A stretch of DNA of 24,774 nt. Source: an uncultured Bacteroidaceae bacterium. Lineage in GTDB: Bacteria > Bacteroidota > Bacteroidia > Bacteroidales > Bacteroidaceae. Positions 14,756 to 23,014 of the stretch are shown in pieces (the first letter of the stretch is position 1; the number at the start of each line of letters is the position of its first letter). Position numbers and translations under genes: made by a program. The stretch spans positions 1 through 24,774 of the forward strand of contig CAKQYA010000033.1 of NCBI GenBank assembly GCA_934293005.1, given 5' to 3'. The notes beneath the pieces were generated by a model. The model saw only the letters and a list, made by a program, of their open reading frames with translations, ran no database searches and had not been told where the DNA came from.

Positions 14756-15916
14756 GTGAATAAAATAAACAAATCATTAGCAATGGCAATGTTACCATTG
14801 TTTTTTTCCTGCCATACAATGACAGACCGTAAAGATGCCGTCACAGTAGTTGCGGAGAGCAATACAGAAACGCTGAGTGATTCGATGGCACAGAATGTTA
14901 TTGAATCAGTTGCGTTCATACCGTTAGAGGCCTCTGAAGAATGCGTATTAGGAAATGTAAGAAAGATACAAGTGTACAATGACGATGTGTATGTCATGGC
15001 TGATGGCAAACAGCGGCTATGCGAATTATACAGGTTTAACTCTAAAGGACGTCTTTTGAACAAGGTGGGCAACATTGGCAACTCCAAGAGTGAGTATTTA
15101 AGAATGGCATCCTTTTTCGTCCTGAACAAAGAGGTTTATGTGGCAGATGCAGACAATCGCAAGGTTTTGGTATATGGTGTGGACGGTGCATTTCACAGAA
15201 GCTATGACTGTGGGGAAAGCATTATGTTTTTGCACAACATGACTTCTCTTGATGACAAGACTGCGGCATTCTCTTACAACATCAATTTCAGCGAGAACAA
15301 GGCTCTGTATGATATTGTAGACCTGAGCACGATGAAGACTTTGCATACAATAGACACAGATTTCACCGCAGCAGGCAGCTATCCTTTTTCTCTAAATGAA
15401 TTTTGCAAGGAAAGGGAAAATCTTTTGTTGTCCGTTCCATTTGAAAACACTATCTATAGGCTAAATAGGGATGATTACACATTGAATGATGAGTTGCATG
15501 TGGATGTGTGGGGCAATCTTCCCAAATTGCAAACATCCGACTTCACCGAAGCAGAAACCGCTGTGGAAGAATCGGGCACAGGAAAGCTCTATGGATTCTT
15601 TGTATCAGGAGATATATTGATTCTGAATTCGCTCGGCAGTTCTGTGTTGTGGAACAAAGACATAGGTAAAGGTCTTTGTGTGAAAAACTGCACTTCCATA
15701 AATGATGCGGGCTGTTTTCCTTTTTTCCCTCTTTCTATAACCTATTCCGATGAAGATGGATTTTATTCGGCTTTCAATGCAGATGAATTTCTGGCAATGG
15801 CTCAAAATGAGGATTCTGCCAAACATGGTAATGCTACATTAAACGCAGTGCTTGAATTTGTTCATAATAACATGAACCCTGTCATTGTCAAATACAAATT
15901 AAAGTACCCTGAATAG
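14756..15916 (+). CDS. Six-bladed beta-propeller lipoprotein (BF3164-like)
   Basis: The protein starts at GTG with MNKINKSLAMAMLPLFFSCHT, a short lipoprotein signal whose Cys19 follows FFS. The GTG start is chosen because the Lys residues before the hydrophobic stretch would be lost from the next ATG. The mature part (about 45-380) has repeating beta-strand patterns such as IQVYNDDVYVMADGKQRLCELYRFNSKGRLL and FVLNKEVYVADADNRKVLVYGVDG. These are typical of the six-bladed propeller lipoproteins abundant in Bacteroidota, whose function is unknown. A paralogue follows in the same direction. The pair is probably a two-gene operon from the promoter at 14499. Confidence 0.8.
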   Translation: MNKINKSLAMAMLPLFFSCHTMTDRKDAVTVVAESNTETLSDSMAQNVIESVAFIPLEASEECVLGNVRKIQVYNDDVYVMADGKQRLCELYRFNSKGRLLNKVGNIGNSKSEYLRMASFFVLNKEVYVADADNRKVLVYGVDGAFHRSYDCGESIMFLHNMTSLDDKTAAFSYNINFSENKALYDIVDLSTMKTLHTIDTDFTAAGSYPFSLNEFCKERENLLLSVPFENTIYRLNRDDYTLNDELHVDVWGNLPKLQTSDFTEAETAVEESGTGKLYGFFVSGDILILNSLGSSVLWNKDIGKGLCVKNCTSINDAGCFPFFPLSITYSDEDGFYSAFNADEFLAMAQNEDSAKHGNATLNAVLEFVHNNMNPVIVKYKLKYPE

Positions 15917-15939
15917 TTACCTTGAATGATTTTTTTATT

Positions 15940-17022
15940 ATGAGAATTATTATGCAATCAAATGGAAAAAGAATGCTGCTCGCTGTTGTCTCATTGGCAA
16001 TGCTGGCATGCGGCTGCACAGGTGTAACAAGCAATGTTACAGAAATAAATGTGCAGTTGGCTGAAAATGCTGAAAAAGTTTTATTTTATGATATGGTTAA
16101 CTCCGTGAGCCTGACTTCACTAAAGGAGGATTCTTGCTTTGTTGTGGGTGATGTGAAAAAAGTGGAAGAGACCGACAGTTTCTACTTCGTTCTGAATCAG
16201 CAAAAAAACATGTTGGTGAAGTTTGACAAGAAAGGTGCACTTAGGTCGTCTTACTGCAAGATGGGACACGCAAAAGGTGAGTATATAACTATCAATGATT
16301 TCAGCGTGGACGAACAGCAGGGCATTATTTCCCTTTTGGCAGACTACACCAAAGTGTTCCTCCTTGATTTTTCGTTTAATGTCAAAGAAATGTATGAACT
16401 AAAGACTCCGTTGGAAAGGATATGTGCATTTGAGTCTTCCATATATGGGTACAGCATGCTAAACAATAAAATTGTTGCTGTGTCAGCCGATGGCTGCAAT
16501 GATATTGTACAGGGAGTGCAACTCCCGTCGTGGGTATTTTCGCAGACGCAGGTGTTCTTTAAGACTGGTGGAAAATTGTTGGTTTCTTTGGAATGTGACA
16601 ACTGCATCTACTCTATTGGCAATGACAGGACTGACAAGTTAGTTTCTTATTCGTATAATGGATATGACGAAATACTTAAAAGATACAGCAAAGAAGGTGC
16701 CGCTGAGAATGAAATGTTCCAGAATACTCCTATCAGGATGATAAGCATATCTCTTGATGACGATGCTTTAAGATTTATCTACTCGAAGGATATGATAGTA
16801 AGGTACGCCTGCATAGACTTGCAAAAAAAAGACGTCGTTGCTGATGGCTTGTTTATTGGAAGTCCATCACCAGAGTGGAACGGACAACAAAATGGATGGA
16901 TTGCAGAATCATTCGTTGATGGAACAGAGTTGCCTGTAGACTCTGGCTATATGAAAAAAATCAAGTATGTGAATGGCAAAAATATATCAGGTCCAGTTGT
17001 TGTGAAATATTTCTTTAAGTAG
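15940..17022 (+). CDS. Second six-bladed beta-propeller lipoprotein
   Basis: This is a paralogue of the preceding gene. The lipoprotein signal is MQSNGKRMLLAVVSLAMLACGCTG; either of the two Cys residues in LACGC could be lipidated. Starts at 15940 or 15952 both keep the signal; an in-frame TTG at 15922 is less likely. The mature region shows the same propeller pattern: VGDVKKVEETDSFYFVLNQQ, MLVKFDKKGALRSSY, KGEYITINDFSVDEQ. The two proteins share layout rather than strong sequence identity. The gap to the previous stop is 23 bp, which supports co-transcription. No enzymatic motif is visible. A perfect 32-bp palindrome follows 46 bp after the stop. Confidence 0.78.
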   Translation: MRIIMQSNGKRMLLAVVSLAMLACGCTGVTSNVTEINVQLAENAEKVLFYDMVNSVSLTSLKEDSCFVVGDVKKVEETDSFYFVLNQQKNMLVKFDKKGALRSSYCKMGHAKGEYITINDFSVDEQQGIISLLADYTKVFLLDFSFNVKEMYELKTPLERICAFESSIYGYSMLNNKIVAVSADGCNDIVQGVQLPSWVFSQTQVFFKTGGKLLVSLECDNCIYSIGNDRTDKLVSYSYNGYDEILKRYSKEGAAENEMFQNTPIRMISISLDDDALRFIYSKDMIVRYACIDLQKKDVVADGLFIGSPSPEWNGQQNGWIAESFVDGTELPVDSGYMKKIKYVNGKNISGPVVVKYFFK

Positions 17023-17068
17023 AGGGTCGTGATTGGTTTCTATTGCGCCAATAAACCACAATTCAGAG

Positions 17069-17100
17069 TATGGCAGTACCAATGCATTGGTACTGCCATA
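17069..17100. terminator. Perfect 32-bp palindrome after the lipoprotein operon
   Basis: TATGGCAGTACCAATG is followed directly by its exact reverse complement. It could act as a bidirectional terminator, although no T-run follows, and could extrude as a cruciform. Confidence 0.5.
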
Positions 17101-17192
17101 TAATATATAATGTGGTGAACCTATTGTTTCATCATACCCTCCGCATGGCATCAGCCCAATCAGTCAAATCCGTATTCACTAACCCACATCCA
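17097..17192. repeat. Fragment of the cassette-array repeat family
   Basis: The stretch ATAATATATAATGTGGTG near 17101 resembles the linker of the array at 21971-24774. CATCAGCCCAATCAGT followed by CCGTATTCAC (17170-17179) and TAACCCACATC matches the end of that array at 23547-23590 nearly base for base. It therefore looks like the terminal fragment of another array copy, left of the ATPase gene. Confidence 0.65.
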
Positions 17193-17251
17193 ACTCTTCT
17201 CAGTAACAATAATAAGTATATAATTTCAATGATATTTTTAGTTAAGTGTCT

Positions 17252-17306
17252 AAAACGTGTAAAACATCACGTTTTTGATATTAAAAACGTGTAAAATATC
17301 ACATTT
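17252..17306. promoter_or_regulatory. Two 23-bp direct repeats upstream of the ATPase promoter
   Basis: The copies at 17252-17274 and 17284-17306 both read AAAACGTGTAAAA-yATCAC-rTTT and differ at two bases. They are 32 bp apart, about three helical turns. CACGTTTTT and AAAAACGTG also form an inverted repeat between the two copies. Their position just upstream of the -33 element suggests a regulator binding site. Confidence 0.5.
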
Positions 17307-17319
17307 ACTATGTTTATAC

Positions 17320-17349
17320 TTGTTCGTCAGAAATTTATTAGTATTTTTG
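17320..17349 (+). promoter_or_regulatory. Bacteroidota promoter of the ATPase gene
   Basis: TTG at 17320-17322, a 19-bp spacer and TATTTTTG at 17342-17349 match the consensus. The leader would be about 65 nt. Confidence 0.7.
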
Positions 17350-17419
17350 CATTTAAAAATAATAGTAGCATATAGTATTAAAACGCTAAGTAGGCGTTCG
17401 CTAAATTTGAAAGTTGCTA

Positions 17420-18727
17420 ATGGAATTAAAACGAGATTTACTTGATGGGTTGATTTCTTGGAAATCAAAACGCAAACGCAAGCCACTTATCTTGCAAGGT
17501 GCAAGACAAGTGGGGAAGACATGGCTGCTAAGAAAATTTGGTGAAGTGGCCTTTGATAATTGCGTTATTGTGAATGTTGACAAAGAACCTGAAATACGTG
17601 AGATATTTGGAAAGACAAAAGATCCAGTTCGTATTGTGGAACTTATTTCTCTTGTCAAAGGAATGCCTGTTTTGCCAAATAAGACGTTGCTTATTTTTGA
17701 TGAGATTCAAGACTCTGACGAGGTGCTCAATTCTTTGAAATATTTCAATGAAGATGCGCCAGAATATGCTGTGGCATGTGCAGGATCATTACTCGGTGTT
17801 GCTATGCGCAAAAAACATACATCTTTTCCTGTGGGAATGGTTGATTTCTTTACGTTATACCCACTCAGTTTCACTGAATTTCTTCATGCTGTGGACGAAC
17901 ATCTATATAATATAGCAAGTTCATGGAAGAGAGGGGAATCGTTGCCTGAAATCATTCATGAGCAGCTTCAGGAGAAACTAAAAGTGTATCTTGTTGTTGG
18001 AGGAATGCCTGAAGCTGTAGTAGACTGGATTGAAACCAAAGATATGCATGAAGTCGAAGATACGCTTGATAACATTCTTAGAGCATATCCGCTTGATTTT
18101 TCAAAATATGCGACACCTGCTGAGATTATCCGAATTCAGCAAGTGTGGGATAGTATGCAACGTCAGTTGGCCAAAGATAATAAAAAATTCAAGTATTCAG
18201 AGATTGGTAAGGGTGCCCGTGCTCGTGAATATGAAACTGCTGTGGACTGGCTTTGCAGGGCAGGACTTCTTCATAAGGTGCATTGTGTGGAGACAGTTCG
18301 TATGCCTTTAAAGGCTTATAAGGATGAGGCTCTCTTCAAACTCTATCTTAATGATGTGGGCTTGCTAAGAAGAATATTTAATCTGAGCGCATCTACCTTG
18401 ATGATGGAAAATCGTCTTTTTACAGAGTTCAAGGGCATCATCTCAGAGAATTACGTATTGCTTAGTTTATTGCGTCAGGGATTGACGCCATTGTATTGGT
18501 CGTCAGGCAATCAGGCCGAAATAGAATTTGTGGTGGAGAATGAAAATCGAATCATTCCTGTCGAAGTGAAATCTAAGGAAAGCGTCAGGGCAAGAAGCCT
18601 TTCCGAATTCCGTAAAAAGTATGATTCTGAATTGGCTGTTAGGCTTTCGCTTCGCAATATGCATTTTAGTGATGGCTTTCTTGATTTGCCATTGACATTG
18701 GCTGATAGATTTTCAGATTTTCTTTGA
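17420..18727 (+). CDS. AAA_14/DUF4143-family ATPase
   Basis: The N-terminal P-loop domain has Walker A GARQVGKT (27-34) and Walker B LLIFDEIQ (D94, E95), then CAGSLLG (120-126), all typical of the AAA_14 family. The middle has YLVVGGMPEAV (190-200) and a winged-helix region with EIGKGARAREYETAVDWL. The C-terminal DUF4143 domain ends with a PD-(D/E)xK-like arrangement, QAEIEFVV (E367, E369) and IPVEVKSK (E382, K384). The family is widespread and often multicopy in Bacteroidota; its role is not established. ATG at 17420 is chosen over an in-frame TTG at 17414. The gene stands alone between fragments of the cassette-array repeat family, with its own promoter. Confidence 0.9.
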   Translation: MELKRDLLDGLISWKSKRKRKPLILQGARQVGKTWLLRKFGEVAFDNCVIVNVDKEPEIREIFGKTKDPVRIVELISLVKGMPVLPNKTLLIFDEIQDSDEVLNSLKYFNEDAPEYAVACAGSLLGVAMRKKHTSFPVGMVDFFTLYPLSFTEFLHAVDEHLYNIASSWKRGESLPEIIHEQLQEKLKVYLVVGGMPEAVVDWIETKDMHEVEDTLDNILRAYPLDFSKYATPAEIIRIQQVWDSMQRQLAKDNKKFKYSEIGKGARAREYETAVDWLCRAGLLHKVHCVETVRMPLKAYKDEALFKLYLNDVGLLRRIFNLSASTLMMENRLFTEFKGIISENYVLLSLLRQGLTPLYWSSGNQAEIEFVVENENRIIPVEVKSKESVRARSLSEFRKKYDSELAVRLSLRNMHFSDGFLDLPLTLADRFSDFL

Positions 18728-18762
18728 ATTTTTGACCTCAAAGATAATTGTCTGTGAATTAC

Positions 18763-18963
18763 GTTCCACTCATCTGCACAGCTGTTTTTATCCTGTTTAT
18801 CGCCCTGTGGGGCAAAGTGTCGTCAGACACATGATGGTGAATGTCTCTGCTGCACGTCGTGAACTCGTTCGCGTAAGGGCATCAGAGACATCCACCATCA
18901 TAAACTCGAAGCATGAGAGTTTGCCCCACAGGGAGTTTATATTCCGTTTTTGTCTTACACACC
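18763..18963 (+). repeat. Type A palindromic cassette, copy A1
   Basis: The core (18803-18933) is closed by a perfect 14-bp stem, CCCTGTGGGGCAAA with TTTGCCCCACAGGG. Inside are a small left hairpin GTGTC-gtca-GACAC, a long central arm (ATGATGGTG...CACCATCAT with apex GTGAAC-tc-GTTCgC), and a weak right hairpin from ACTC. The left flank TTTTTATCCTGTTTATCGCC and the A/T-rich right flank match copies A2 and A3 of the distant array. Reading frames across it are products of the repeat. Confidence 0.85.
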
Positions 18964-18969
18964 TCCGCA

Positions 18970-19156
18970 TAAGTAGGTGTTCATAATTATTTTTATATTT
19001 GATGCACTCTATCTTGAGGCAGATTTTTCTTCTGTTTGATGGAGCTATGCGGGCATAGTGACTGATAAACAGAAGGAAAAGATGGCCAAGAGAGAGTGCG
19101 ACAAAAATGAGAGCGGCTTACTTTGATATTATAAAATAATTTTGAACACCTACTTA
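18970..19156. mobile_element. 187-bp MITE-like element with 14-bp TIRs
   Basis: Perfect 14-bp terminal inverted repeats TAAGTAGGTGTTCA (18970-18983) and TGAACACCTACTTA (19143-19156) bound the element, and similarity continues inward for about 20 bp. A 3-bp GCA flanks both ends (18967-18969 and 19157-19159), a probable target-site duplication. Removing it rejoins CCTCCGCATCATCCAG, which resembles the tail seen after A2 and A3. The interior is a long imperfect hairpin centred on GCTATGC-GG-GCATAGT. No transposase gene is present. Confidence 0.75.
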
Positions 19157-19275
19157 GCATCATCCAGATTCATTGTCAATGAAATAACCATGAAAAAAGA
19201 GAGGATATGAACAATAATTATTTCGCGTCACATAAATTTACCTTGCAATTTCTTTTTTCTATAGGATATTTGTGC

Positions 19276-19283
19276 TATCTTTG
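19276..19283 (+). promoter_or_regulatory. Promoter -7 box of the GH35 gene
   Basis: TATCTTTG matches TAnnTTTG; the -33 element is unclear. The leader would be about 125 nt. The gap 19160-19370 otherwise shows nothing I can name. Confidence 0.55.
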
Positions 19284-19415
19284 CTAAAGATATCTCATGC
19301 CAAGAACATAAAAGCTGCCATGCAGCCCGATGTTAAGGCACGCGTATCTTGACCGATGACATAATCGCAAGTGATAATTAACAACGATAGCAATAATAAA
19401 ACCTATTTATCGACA

Positions 19416-21773
19416 ATGAGAAAAACATTAATGATGTTGTCGCTTTTCGCTGCGACACTTGTCTCTTCTCCTGCCTGCGCGCAGAAGCATGCAGGCACAT
19501 TTGAAGCAGGCGAAAACACTTTCCTCCTCAACGGAAAGCCTTTCATCGTGAAGGCTGCCGAAGTGCATTATCCGCGCATACCTCGTGCCTATTGGGAGCA
19601 CCGCATCAAGATGTGCAAGGCTCTTGGCATGAACACCATCTGTATCTACATCTTCTGGAACATCCATGAGCAGAAAGAGGGACAGTTTGACTGGTCTGGC
19701 AATAACGACGTGGCTGAATTCTGCCGACTGGCACAGAAGAATGGCATGTATGTCATCGTGCGTCCTGGACCATACGTGTGCGCAGAGTGGGAGATGGGTG
19801 GCCTCCCTTGGTGGCTGCTCAAGAAGAAAGACATCAAACTGCGTGAGCGCGACCCTTACTTCATGGAGCGCGTGAAGGTGTTTGAGAAAGAGGTCGGCAA
19901 ACAGCTCGCTCCGCTCACCATCCAGAATGGTGGCCCTATCATCATGGTGCAGGTGGAGAATGAGTATGGCTCTTATGGCGTCAATAAAGAATATGTGAGC
20001 GAGATACGCGACTGCCTCCGTTCTGTTGGCTTCGACAAGGTGGCACTCTTCCAGTGCGACTGGTCGAGCAACTTCCTCAACAATGGTCTCGATGATCTGG
20101 TGTGGACCATGAACTTCGGTACGGGTGCCAATATTGACGAGCAGTTCCGCAAACTCAAAGAGGTGCGTCCTACGTCACCGCTCATGTGCTCTGAGTTCTG
20201 GAGCGGATGGTTCGACAAGTGGGGCGGCAAGCATGAGACACGTCCATCAAAGGATATGGTCGATGGCTTGCGTGAGATGCTCGACAAAAACATATCGTTC
20301 TCTCTCTACATGACTCATGGCGGCACATCCTTCGGCCATTGGGCAGGTGCCAACTCGCCCGGCTTTGCGCCTGACGTGACAAGCTACGACTATGATGCGC
20401 CTATCAATGAGTATGGACAGACAACGGCTAAGTTTGACGAACTTCGTGCCATGCTCCAGAAATATTCCGACAAGAAACTTCCGGCTGCGCCTAAGGCTAT
20501 GCCTATCATCACAGTGCCTGCATTCGAGTTTAAGGAGTATGCTCCTATCTTCGAAAATCTTCCTGCTGCAATAATGTCGGAGAAGGTGAAGACCATGGAG
20601 GAGTTTGACCAGGGATGGGGCTCTATCATGTATAGCACCACACTGCCTAAGATTGACGGGCAGAGCAAGCTGCGCATCGAGGGTGGTCACGACTATGTTC
20701 AGGTGTATGTCGATGGCAGTTATGTCGGCGCTCTCGACCGTCGCAATGGCGATAAGGAACTTGTGCTCCCATCTGTGAAGAAGGGCGCGCGTCTCGACAT
20801 CCTCGTTGAGGCTATGGGCCGCATCAACTTCGGACGTGCCATAAAGGACTTCAAGGGCATCGAGGGCAATGTGGACCTCACCATCAATATTGATGGCAAC
20901 GACTATACCGCTCATCTCAAAAATTGGAAAAACTATCTTTTCCCCGACACATACGACTTTGCCAAGCAGCAGGTCTACAAGCCTCTTGCCAATCTCAGTC
21001 CGAAGAATGGCCTCGACCGTGTGCCTGGCTACTACCGCGCAACCTTCAACCTGAAGAAGACTGGCGACACGTTCCTCAGTTTTGAGACCTTTGGCAAGGG
21101 ACTCGTCTATGTCAACGGACATGCTCTCGGTCGCATCTGGGAGATAGGTCCGCAGCAGACGCTCTATTGCCCAGGCTGCTGGTTGAAGAAAGGAAAGAAT
21201 GAGGTCATTGTGCTCGACATCATTGGTCCGACCGTTGCGAAGAGTGAAGGTCTGGCTAAGCCTATCATCGACAAGTTGCAGAAGTCTGAGCCTCCTATCC
21301 ATCGTCAGGAAGGCCAGAACCTCGACCTTGCAGGCGAGACAGCAGTGGCAGCAGGCAGTTTCAAGGCTGGCAACGGATGGCAGGAGGTCAAGTTCTCCGC
21401 TCCGCAGACAGGTCGCTACGTGTGTCTCGAAGCCCTCAGCAATCACAATGGCGATGAGTATGCATGCATCGCCGAACTTTATATCCTTGATGAGAATGGC
21501 GAGCGTCTCTCACGCGAACCATGGAGCATCAGTTATGCCGACAGTGAGGACATCATGACAGGCAACCGTGCTGGTGACAAGATTTACGACCTTCAGGAGT
21601 CGACATTCTGGTCTACTGTCAAAGGTGTGAAGTTCCCTCATCACATCATCATCGACCTTGGCAAGGAACGCACTGTCACAGCATTGCAGTATCTCCCTCG
21701 CATGGAGAGCAATGTGCCGGGTGCCATAAAAGATTATAAGATATATGTGAAAAAAGGTGCCTTCAAGTATTAA
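19416..21773 (+). CDS. Secreted GH35 beta-galactosidase with C-terminal F5/8-like domain
   Basis: GH35 enzymes remove terminal beta-linked galactose from glycans. Counted from the ATG at 19416, a signal peptide MRKTLMMLSLFAATLVSSPACA leads to the mature protein. The TIM barrel (about 28-350) has IFWNIHE, VRPGPYVCAEWEMGGLPWWL, the acid/base E183 in QVENEYGSYG and the nucleophile E260 in CSEFWSGWFD. Two beta-sandwich domains follow (about 390-620). A C-terminal discoidin-like (F5/8 type C) region spans about 645-785. The GTG at 19371 used by the longest reading frame would put 15 extra residues before the signal peptide and is unlikely. No other sugar-use gene is adjacent. A large frame on the opposite strand (20247-21446) is a shadow. 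Confidence 0.94.
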   Translation: MRKTLMMLSLFAATLVSSPACAQKHAGTFEAGENTFLLNGKPFIVKAAEVHYPRIPRAYWEHRIKMCKALGMNTICIYIFWNIHEQKEGQFDWSGNNDVAEFCRLAQKNGMYVIVRPGPYVCAEWEMGGLPWWLLKKKDIKLRERDPYFMERVKVFEKEVGKQLAPLTIQNGGPIIMVQVENEYGSYGVNKEYVSEIRDCLRSVGFDKVALFQCDWSSNFLNNGLDDLVWTMNFGTGANIDEQFRKLKEVRPTSPLMCSEFWSGWFDKWGGKHETRPSKDMVDGLREMLDKNISFSLYMTHGGTSFGHWAGANSPGFAPDVTSYDYDAPINEYGQTTAKFDELRAMLQKYSDKKLPAAPKAMPIITVPAFEFKEYAPIFENLPAAIMSEKVKTMEEFDQGWGSIMYSTTLPKIDGQSKLRIEGGHDYVQVYVDGSYVGALDRRNGDKELVLPSVKKGARLDILVEAMGRINFGRAIKDFKGIEGNVDLTINIDGNDYTAHLKNWKNYLFPDTYDFAKQQVYKPLANLSPKNGLDRVPGYYRATFNLKKTGDTFLSFETFGKGLVYVNGHALGRIWEIGPQQTLYCPGCWLKKGKNEVIVLDIIGPTVAKSEGLAKPIIDKLQKSEPPIHRQEGQNLDLAGETAVAAGSFKAGNGWQEVKFSAPQTGRYVCLEALSNHNGDEYACIAELYILDENGERLSREPWSISYADSEDIMTGNRAGDKIYDLQESTFWSTVKGVKFPHHIIIDLGKERTVTALQYLPRMESNVPGAIKDYKIYVKKGAFKY

Positions 21774-21822
21774 GGCATCCTATTGACAAGACATATTGCC
21801 TTAGGGCATATACCGTTATCAG

Positions 21823-21887
21823 CGCTCTGAAAGTGCAAAAGCATCAGATGACACAATGTCTGCCTATGCTCATGCTCTTTCAGAGCG
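21823..21887 (+). terminator. Hairpin after the GH35 gene
   Basis: CGCTCTGAAAG at 21823-21833 pairs exactly with CTTTCAGAGCG at 21877-21887. The enclosed 43 nt can form smaller stems (AGCAT/ATGCT). A T-rich stretch TTGCTCTTATT follows. It is a probable terminator with a long loop. Confidence 0.55.
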
Positions 21888-21970
21888 TTGCTCTTATTAT
21901 ATATATGTGTGATTATATGTGTGGATGAAGTGCACCCTCCTTCGCACACCATCAGATATATCTGCCCATT

Positions 21971-22119
21971 CCGTATTCACAAAAACAGAATAAAAACCCC
22001 TGACGCATTCTGTGCCTTCGGCCTGTTGATGTAGCTTGTCCATGCCTTGCGAGAACGAGTTATAGCCGCCATGTCCCATCTCCCTCAACCGTGGCTGCCG
22101 CCACCCAGAACGCATCAGG
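21971..22119 (-). repeat. Type B cassette, reverse copy B0, with boundary motif
   Basis: The boundary motif CCGTATTCAC (21971-21980) is followed by AAAAACAGAATAAAAACC and a palindromic core (21999-22119). The outer stem is CCTGACGCATTCTG with CAGAACGCATCAGG. The side hairpin GTGGC-tgcc-GCCAC is at 22091-22104, a small GCC-ttc-GGC hairpin is at 22014-22022, and the central arm carries GAGAACGAGTT. Read on the minus strand it matches B1 in layout and in the apex AACTCGTTCTCG, but its sequence has diverged. Confidence 0.75.
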
Positions 22120-22246
22120 CGATAAACCAAGCTTCGCCGATAAACCCCATTCGGAGTATCATACAATCATATATATAATGTGCTACCACAGTGAGAGACC
22201 ACCAACGTTCCTCCCATCTGCACAGCGGTTTTTACCCTGTTTATCG
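22120..22246. repeat. Shared linker, copy 1
   Basis: This 127-bp segment runs from CGATAAACC through GCTTCGCCGATAAACC, an A/T-rich ATATATATAATGTG stretch and CCACCAACGTTCCTCCCA to GGTTTTTACCCTGTTTATCG. It is repeated at 23251-23375 and 24584-24708 with few differences. No coding frame is conserved. Confidence 0.8.
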
Positions 22247-22369
22247 CCTGATTGTTTTCGGTGTGGCGCCAGCCACTGTTGATGGAGATTGGTCATAGTG
22301 TCGAGAACTCGTTCTCGTAAGATATGGCCAAACTCCATCAACGAGCCGCAGGCACAGAAAACCATCAGG
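22247..22369 (+). repeat. Type B cassette, forward copy B1
   Basis: The outer stem CCTGATTGTTTTC (22247-22259) pairs with GAAAACCATCAGG (22357-22369) with one mismatch. The left hairpin GTGGC-gcca-GCCAC is at 22263-22276. The central arm stem GTTGATGGAG (22278-22287) pairs with CTCCATCAAC (22333-22342), then GGTCATA with TATGGCC, and the apex is CGAGAAC-tc-GTTCTCG (22302-22317). The right mini-hairpin is GCC-gca-GGC. The fold is a three-armed cloverleaf. Confidence 0.85.
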
Positions 22370-22441
22370 GGTTTTTACACCGTTTTTGTCAAAACAATGG
22401 ATTACAGACTTCACGTGGGATAGAAAAAAACAGAATAAAAA

Positions 22442-22575
22442 CCCCCTGTGGCGTCAACTCTCATTCTTCGAGTCATTTATGTAATTTGTCTCAGCAGTTC
22501 TTCCGTGAACAAGTTCCCGACGCCCAGCCGAGACAACTTCCATCAAGTGCTGTTCAGCACACATTCGCCCCATGG
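22442..22575 (-). repeat. Type A cassette, reverse diverged copy A4
   Basis: Preceded by AAAAAAACAGAATAAAAACC, this region reads on the minus strand like a decayed type A cassette. Features are the side hairpins GTGCT-gttc-AGCAC (22547-22560) and ACTC...GAGT near 22457-22472, GTCTC/GAGAC arms, and a GTGAAC-aa-GTTCcC apex near 22505. The outer stem is only partly paired. It ends in GGCGATAAACC like the other reverse copies. Confidence 0.65.
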
Positions 22576-22620
22576 CGATAAACCATGCCTTTGGCTAAAA
22601 ACCGCTGTGCAGGGTGTTGG

Positions 22621-22818
22621 TACTGTGTAATGAGTTGAATACAGATTGTACTGATGGAACTGATGCTATTCATAGAGATGTTTAGACTAAAACCGAAAGA
22701 AAACCGCAGTCCAGTTAATATACGCACAATAATCATCTTTCATCGTAAGTGCATTCCTCTGTATAATAGCGTGGCCCACATTCCGCATGGCGGTTTATAG
22801 GCGCAGCCCTGTTTGTCG
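22621..22818. other. Mostly unique spacer within the array
   Basis: About 200 bp without a recognisable gene. Only its right end (GGCGGTTTATAG, then CTGTTTGTCGCC) resembles the cassette left flank. I see no promoter or RNA gene here. Confidence 0.4.
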
Positions 22819-22941
22819 CCTGGTGGTTTTCGGTGTGGCGCCAGCCACTGTTGATGGAGATTGGTCATAGTGTCGAGAACTCGTTCTCGTAAGATATGGC
22901 CAAACTCCATCAACGAGCCGCAGGCACAGAAAACCATCAGG
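22819..22941 (+). repeat. Type B cassette, forward copy B2
   Basis: From 22826 to 22975 this copy is identical, as far as I can read, to B1 at 22254-22403, about 150 bp. The only core change is at the outer stem, CCTGGTGGTTTTC, which still pairs with GAAAACCATCAGG through a G-T wobble. The right flank is GGGTTTTTACACCGTTTTTG, and copy A2 follows within 75 bp. Confidence 0.88.
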
Positions 22942-23014
22942 GGTTTTTACACCGTTTTTGTCAAAACAATGGATTTCCCACTCATCTGGATAGCTGTTTT
23001 TATCCTGTTTATCG

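Noticed and set aside
20247..21446. 399-codon frame antisense to the GH35 gene
   Set aside because: Shadow of a certain gene.
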